From Antedon mediterranea (lineage: Eukaryota; Echinodermata; Crinoidea; Comatulida; Antedonidae): DNA of 64,000 nucleotides. This document shows, piece by piece, positions 60,501 to 64,000 of the stretch (positions are counted from its first letter, which is position 1; each line of letters begins with the position of its first letter). The position numbers were made by a program, and so were the translations under genes. The notes below the pieces were generated by a model, which worked only from the letters and a program-made list of their open reading frames with translations, ran no database searches and was not told where the DNA came from. The stretch is from positions 7,660,922 to 7,724,921 of the forward strand of contig NC_092678.1 in NCBI RefSeq assembly GCF_964355755.1, read 5' to 3'.

Positions 60501-60936
60501 TGTTTAATTTATAATATGTTTAGGTTAAATACAGTTTAACTTATTTAAATTATAATATAACAACAATTTAATTTAATGTTTGTCTAGCCTAGAAGATATC
60601 AATGGAAAAATCTCCTAGGCTGGGTTGAAGCATCAAACCCTGTAACTTTTATTATAAAAGTTGAAATGTGTGCATGGAAGTGTTACATACCTATTTTAAT
60701 ATCAACTGTAAATTCACAGCTTCCTGTGTAACCAGCAGTATCCGTAGCAGAGCAGTTAACATTAGTTGAACCAACATAAAATACTGAAGGAGAAGGTGGA
60801 TTACAAGTAGCTGACAGACCAGTATCAACATTGTCAGTGACTGAGGGGTCATCCCACTTCACTGCAAATATGCCACTTTCACTGTCAACAAAGTGTTCAA
60901 TATTTTCTGGACAGATCACAATTGGGGGATTAATAT
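51513..60936 (-). CDS. Gene C: 3' part of a paralogous HYR membrane protein (5' end beyond window)
   Basis: Four exons are visible: HYR 60691-60936 (82 aa), HYR 56320-56559 (80 aa), transmembrane 55366-55450 (SVPVYLIVLIIICAFIILVM) and tail 51513-51663 ending in TGA. Splice phases agree with genes A and B, and the combined frame is open. The tail is only about 50 aa: it keeps TYDIVTIP and GFQSYITPTG but diverges after that and ends DTGKKLG. AATAAA at 51502-51507 immediately follows the stop. Signal, EGF and FTP exons were not found up to 64000 and should lie to the right. Introns are swollen by nested transposons (a 2.3-kb nest between tail and transmembrane exons, a Penelope nest between the HYR exons). 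It could be a decaying copy, but no stop or frameshift is seen. Confidence 0.72.
51790..52085. other. GC-richer island with open frames, unidentified
   Basis: A block of higher GC than its surroundings, open on both strands (for example + 51866-52099). One edge, CAGCGTTCCGCAAACT, resembles hAT terminal repeats of the CAGNGGTTCNCAAACT type, so a transposon fragment is the simplest reading. It is within the gene C tail intron. No domain recognised. Confidence 0.3.
52545..52835. mobile_element. TTAA-type MITE, copy 3 (perfect target duplication)
   Basis: A 291-bp element with ends AGATGTATTGTTCCCC and GGGGGACAATACATCT, flanked on both sides by TTAA (52541-52544 and 52836-52839). TTAA duplication is the piggyBac signature; assignment to that superfamily is an inference from the target only. 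Confidence 0.7.
53016..55277. mobile_element. Outer TIR element in gene C intron
   Basis: Ends CAGGCCCGTAGCCAGGGGGG and, read inward from the right, CAGGGCCGTAGCCAGGATCT. ATGAA is repeated on both sides (53011-53015 and 55278-55282). Poly-G/C tracts follow the ends. It carries the hAT-like element at 53633-54833. No transposase ORF. Confidence 0.65.
53633..54833. mobile_element. hAT-like non-autonomous element nested in the outer element
   Basis: Ends CAGTGGCGTATCCAGGA and CAGTGGCGTATCCAGTA (right end read inward), with a perfect 8-bp duplication ATCAATAT at 53625-53632 and 54834-54841. An 8-bp duplication with CAGNG ends is diagnostic of the hAT superfamily. The 1.2-kb interior has no transposase. 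Confidence 0.78.
56834..58558 (+). mobile_element. 5'-truncated Penelope-like element (RT plus GIY-YIG)
   Basis: The insert is bounded by a perfect 13-bp direct repeat, TACAGTATAAACT (56821-56833 and 58559-58571), absent as a pair in the related short copy. Content in order: reverse transcriptase from the TPKIHK motif on, a GIY-YIG endonuclease, then a 3' end with a hammerhead-like CTGAAGAAG...CGAAACTGTC. The first part of the RT domain is missing, as expected of 5' truncation. Confidence 0.78.
56864..58426 (+). pseudogene. Penelope-like reverse transcriptase/GIY-YIG pseudogene
   Basis: RT motifs are visible: YCTPKIHK, SYDVVSLFTKTP, GMAMGSPCSPIVANL and the catalytic YVDDI. A TAA at 57439-57441 interrupts the same frame after DAT. 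The frame then resumes to SIPFLDTLI and HYNIRTYFKPS-type sequence. Near 57970 the frame shifts by one base before the GIY-YIG part (CGVVYKLGC, EMVYIGEMGRALKTRIKEH). Penelope-like elements are retroelements whose RT is related to telomerase. This copy is inactive. Confidence 0.82.
59716..60034 (+). mobile_element. tRNA-derived SINE with ACAA tail
   Basis: The head GTGAGTGGCCGAGCGGTTAA resembles a Leu/Ser-type tRNA. A B box GGGGTTCGAGGCTC follows and the 7-bp acceptor pair GTGAGTG/CACTCAC is kept. A ~220-bp body (CGGATAAGGACTATAAACCG, GGTGTACTAGTACATC) ends in AAACAAACAAACAAAC. It abuts the palindromic end of the element at 56642-59714. Body fragments occur at 28333-28390 and 61149-61206. Confidence 0.72.
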
Positions 60937-61148
60937 CTAAAAGAAACACATATATTGTATGAAAATATCAAATGATGAATGAATAAATGTGGTGGTATAC
61001 CACAAAGAGATCAATGTTTGCAACATATTAAATGTGTGTTATTATATAATTTTTCTCTACGTGATTTATTTTGCTTATTTTCTATTCATTTATACTGGGT
61101 AACCTCAAAAAATGAATCTCCCAGTTACGATCATTTGCTGTGTGTGTA

Positions 61149-61206
61149 ATAGTACACTGGGGTAACTCCTGCTTGTATCGAAAGACAGTCGTGTACACTG
61201 GACCTA
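61149..61206 (-). mobile_element. SINE body fragment
   Basis: Reverse complement of part of the SINE at 59716-60034 (GTCCAGTGTACACGACTG, CCAGTGTACT). It lies upstream of the first visible HYR exon of gene C. The region 61210-62080 is otherwise unassigned. Confidence 0.5.
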
Positions 61207-62079
61207 TTAGTCATTAACAAATATTTGTTGCTTTTAAATTTATAATCGGTGATAGATATTCATAAAATCGCGCGTAACTTATGCTACACTTTAGATTTGG
61301 AATGTACCATTCACATTTTGGTGAAGTGCTTGGTTCGTCGGTTGTCAATTTTGAAGTTTATAAAATAGATATAATTTAAATTACATGACAATTTCAAAAC
61401 AATTAGATACTTGGATTTTTGAATTGGAAGACGCGTTTATTTAATGGTTGGACCACAACTTTGTCATGTGTCAAAATATTATAGCAGATATTCTTAATCT
61501 TAGTTTCAGTTACAAAGACAATATAAAATGAAGTTATATAACTCAATAATGACTTTTTTTTCTCTTAATTTCATAATTAATCATACATTTGATACATACA
61601 CTATTGAAATGAAAAATAGGGTTGATCCTGAGAATTCTTGCGATCTATATAAATTTTAAAATGTAGCATATTTTCACCATTTTGTTAACTTACATGTGCG
61701 TAGCCTGTCACTTTTAATGTTGAAAAGTGAATAAAATATGATAAAATTGACAAAGAAAGGTTGTAAAATAGAAATCATGCAAAAAGAGTGAGCATAATAG
61801 TTCTGCGTACTCATGGCAATTTTTAAATGCTTAACATTGCCTGAAACGTACTGTAATTTCATCGAAAATAAATGTTGACAATTTTTAAAATTGTAAGCGC
61901 GCATACGCATAAACTGGAACATCTGGGTGTTTAGAAATTACTATATGAGGAGCAGATTCCCATTTACTTGCTAGTTTCTGTGTACCTATAATGTGTTTAC
62001 GTTGTACAAATACACGGTCACCAGGTTCTAAGACAGCATCAATTGTTCCTTTATCATAAGTTTGCTTTCGTTTACGTCA

Positions 62080-62890
62080 AGCTTTTTTAAGGCAATCTGT
62101 TGCAGTAGTATAAGATAATTTGAGGTGATTTCGCAACTGGTTACCTATTCTTCATAGGAATCTGGGTCGGAATCGAATTTTAGGCCGAGAATGACGTCGA
62201 TTGGTAATTTTGGGTGACGGCCAAACATTAAATAAAAGCGAGTTGAATCATGACGAGTTGCATTGTATGCATGAACCACAGGGCTCACAATTCTTTCCAG
62301 TTCAATTTTTCTTTGGTATATAAAGTACCTAACATGTTTAACAAGGCGCGGTTGAATCGTTCAGTTTGTCCATTACACTGAGGATGGTAGGGTGTGGTTT
62401 GGGATTTTTTAATGTTACCTAAATTGCAAAGTTCCTTTAATTAAATTGCTTTCAAAGTTTCGACATTGGTCTGTGTGAATTTTGGTGGGAATACCATAAT
62501 GAAAAATAAAATTTTCCCATAATATTTTGGCTACGGTTTTGGCTTTTTGATCGAGAGTAGGGTAAGCTTGAAAATTTTTAGTGAAGTGATCCGTTATTAC
62601 CAGTATATTTTCATACCCGCCTTTGGACCTTTCTAATTTTAGAAAGTCCATACCAATTATCTCCATAGGGTCTGAACTAGTTATGTTAACCATAGGGACT
62701 CTAGCTCTAATTGTCGTCTTTCTAACGGAACAATTCTTACAACTTTCAACCCAACTTTTGACAAATTCAGTCATTTGGGGCCAAAAAAATCTACGTTGGA
62801 AAAGTTCGAGGGTACTTCTATGCCTAAATGACCACCATTATTGTGCAGGCTTTCCAGAGAGAGTTTGCGCAAACTCATGAGGTAACTAAC
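62080..62890 (-). pseudogene. Ty3/gypsy integrase remnant
   Basis: Minus-strand fragment with the HHCC zinc-binding region (HNNGGHLG, SCKNCSVRK), then the core domain: MDFLKL and IHTDQCRNFES supply the two Asp, and GQTERFN the Glu of the DDE triad. The segments are in at least three frames (breaks near 62800, 62430 and 62300), so it is dead. No reverse transcriptase, protease, gag or LTRs could be recognised between here and 64000. Confidence 0.72.
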
Positions 62891-63299
62891 ACTAATAACC
62901 ATTTTCATATTTTAAATAGATTAGAAAAAAAAAAGAGGAAACAGAGGGATGTAATGTAATGATATAATATATAATTGAGAAATCAACCTTTTTATTACAA
63001 ATCAATTGAGTTAACCACTTTGCACCAGAAAGGTCCAGTGAAGAGGTTGTCCAGATGTTTCAAAAAGTCCCTGGACAGACTTAGGACCAATCATTAACCT
63101 CAGAGATGATGTAATGACATATGCTAATGAACAGAAGTCAATATACACTCACAGACACTTCTTCGAAAACACACCTTACTGACTTTAATTGTATCTACCA
63201 ATTAGGTCAGCTGCTGTTGATTCCTTGTTTTAATATACTTTATTTGTTTATAAAATTATATATTTATTTTAGTTAAGGTCATGGGACTGCTGACTCTTG

Positions 63300-63395
63300 T
63301 AGTTACAGTAATCGTATTACTTTAGCAGTCCCTGACCAATTTCATCTTTGTACATTGTATATATGTTTTGTTGGTCGAATAAATAAATGAAATGA
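63300..63395 (+). mobile_element. LINE 3' tail
   Basis: TTGTACATTGTATATATGTT, TTGTTGGTCGAATAAATAAA and then ATGAA-type short repeats resemble the 3' end of CR1/L2-like LINEs. No upstream ORF in the same orientation was recognised, so it is a short dead copy. The remainder to 64000 contains no feature that I can support. Confidence 0.4.
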
Positions 63396-64000
63396 AATGA
63401 ATGTACGCAGCTCTCACAACATACAGAAATTAAAAGAGTAAAATTGATGTTTAAAGTACTTCCTTTAATATGCACCATCCACAATAATGTCAAATCAGGA
63501 CAAAGGAAAACAAAGGAGAACAGCACACTGTGCACACTTGGCAAATAATATGTAAAGTAATATGTAAATGAGAATGCAACAAAATAAATGAATATTCAAG
63601 GAAAAAACTTAATTAAACTTAGATCAAAAGAAACTAAAGTAGTAATATAAATAACTACATGCAAACTGCAGTAACACCGACACTTCCTCAGAAGCATACC
63701 TACAGCCAAACCTCACCTACAGCATCACTCTTATACTTGTTCCTGTTTCTGTATAATTATATTGTATTGTGTATTATAATGTATTATTGAATAAACAACT
63801 GTGATATTCAATCAACCAAGCAAGTAGAGTCTTTAATACAGTAAAACCTCCACACATTATATTACAAAACTATGAGAAAAACGATGGGAAATGGTAAAAG
63901 CTTTATGTTTATATTCGGCATAGCAACTGTCTACTAATGGTGGAGGAACGAGGTGCATATAGAGCGTGCGTCATTCGATCCCACAGGGGTGATCGTGTTT

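Overview
This window is animal nuclear DNA: AT-rich, dominated by introns and transposable elements, with short protein-coding exons bounded by GT/AG splice sites and no operon-like gene packing. The encoded domains (hyalin repeats in tandem, fucolectin-type FTP, EGF, CUB) and the repeat types suggest an invertebrate deuterostome, most likely an echinoderm. That placement is inference from domain content; no species-specific marker was recognised.

All host genes I can support lie on the minus strand and are paralogs arranged head to tail. From right to left: gene C (3' half, tail at 51.5 kb, exons to 60.9 kb, 5' end beyond the window); gene B (32.2-47.5 kb, complete, 15 exons, about 939 aa); gene A (19.3-29.4 kb, complete, 15 exons, about 894 aa); gene D (5' part only, 0.9-12.9 kb, 3' part beyond the left edge). 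The ground plan is signal peptide, optional CUB (gene A only), EGF, a three-exon FTP lectin-like domain, a run of one-exon HYR domains (6 in A, 8 in B), one transmembrane exon and a short cytoplasmic tail with a tyrosine motif. Every internal junction up to the membrane exon that bounds a whole domain is phase 1, so cassettes can be added or lost without a frameshift. The summed exon lengths of A and B are exact multiples of three and no exon contains a stop. They look like cell-surface receptors or adhesion proteins, but no ligand can be named.

The gaps are filled with repeats. The D-A gap holds a 3.2-kb satellite of 46-bp units with a weak ~265-bp higher-order period. The A-B gap holds TGTC-rich repeats. 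The B-C gap holds a 28-bp minisatellite interrupted by a LINE fragment. Introns carry nested transposons whose boundaries can be read from target-site duplications: a 4.1-kb foldback element with a 9-bp duplication in gene B; a hAT-like element (8-bp duplication) inside another element in gene C; a broken Penelope-like element (13-bp duplication) inside a second family in gene C; and a multi-level nest in gene D. A decayed Ty3/gypsy integrase lies at the right end. Non-autonomous TTAA and TTA elements, tRNA-derived SINEs and several dispersed repeats are also present.
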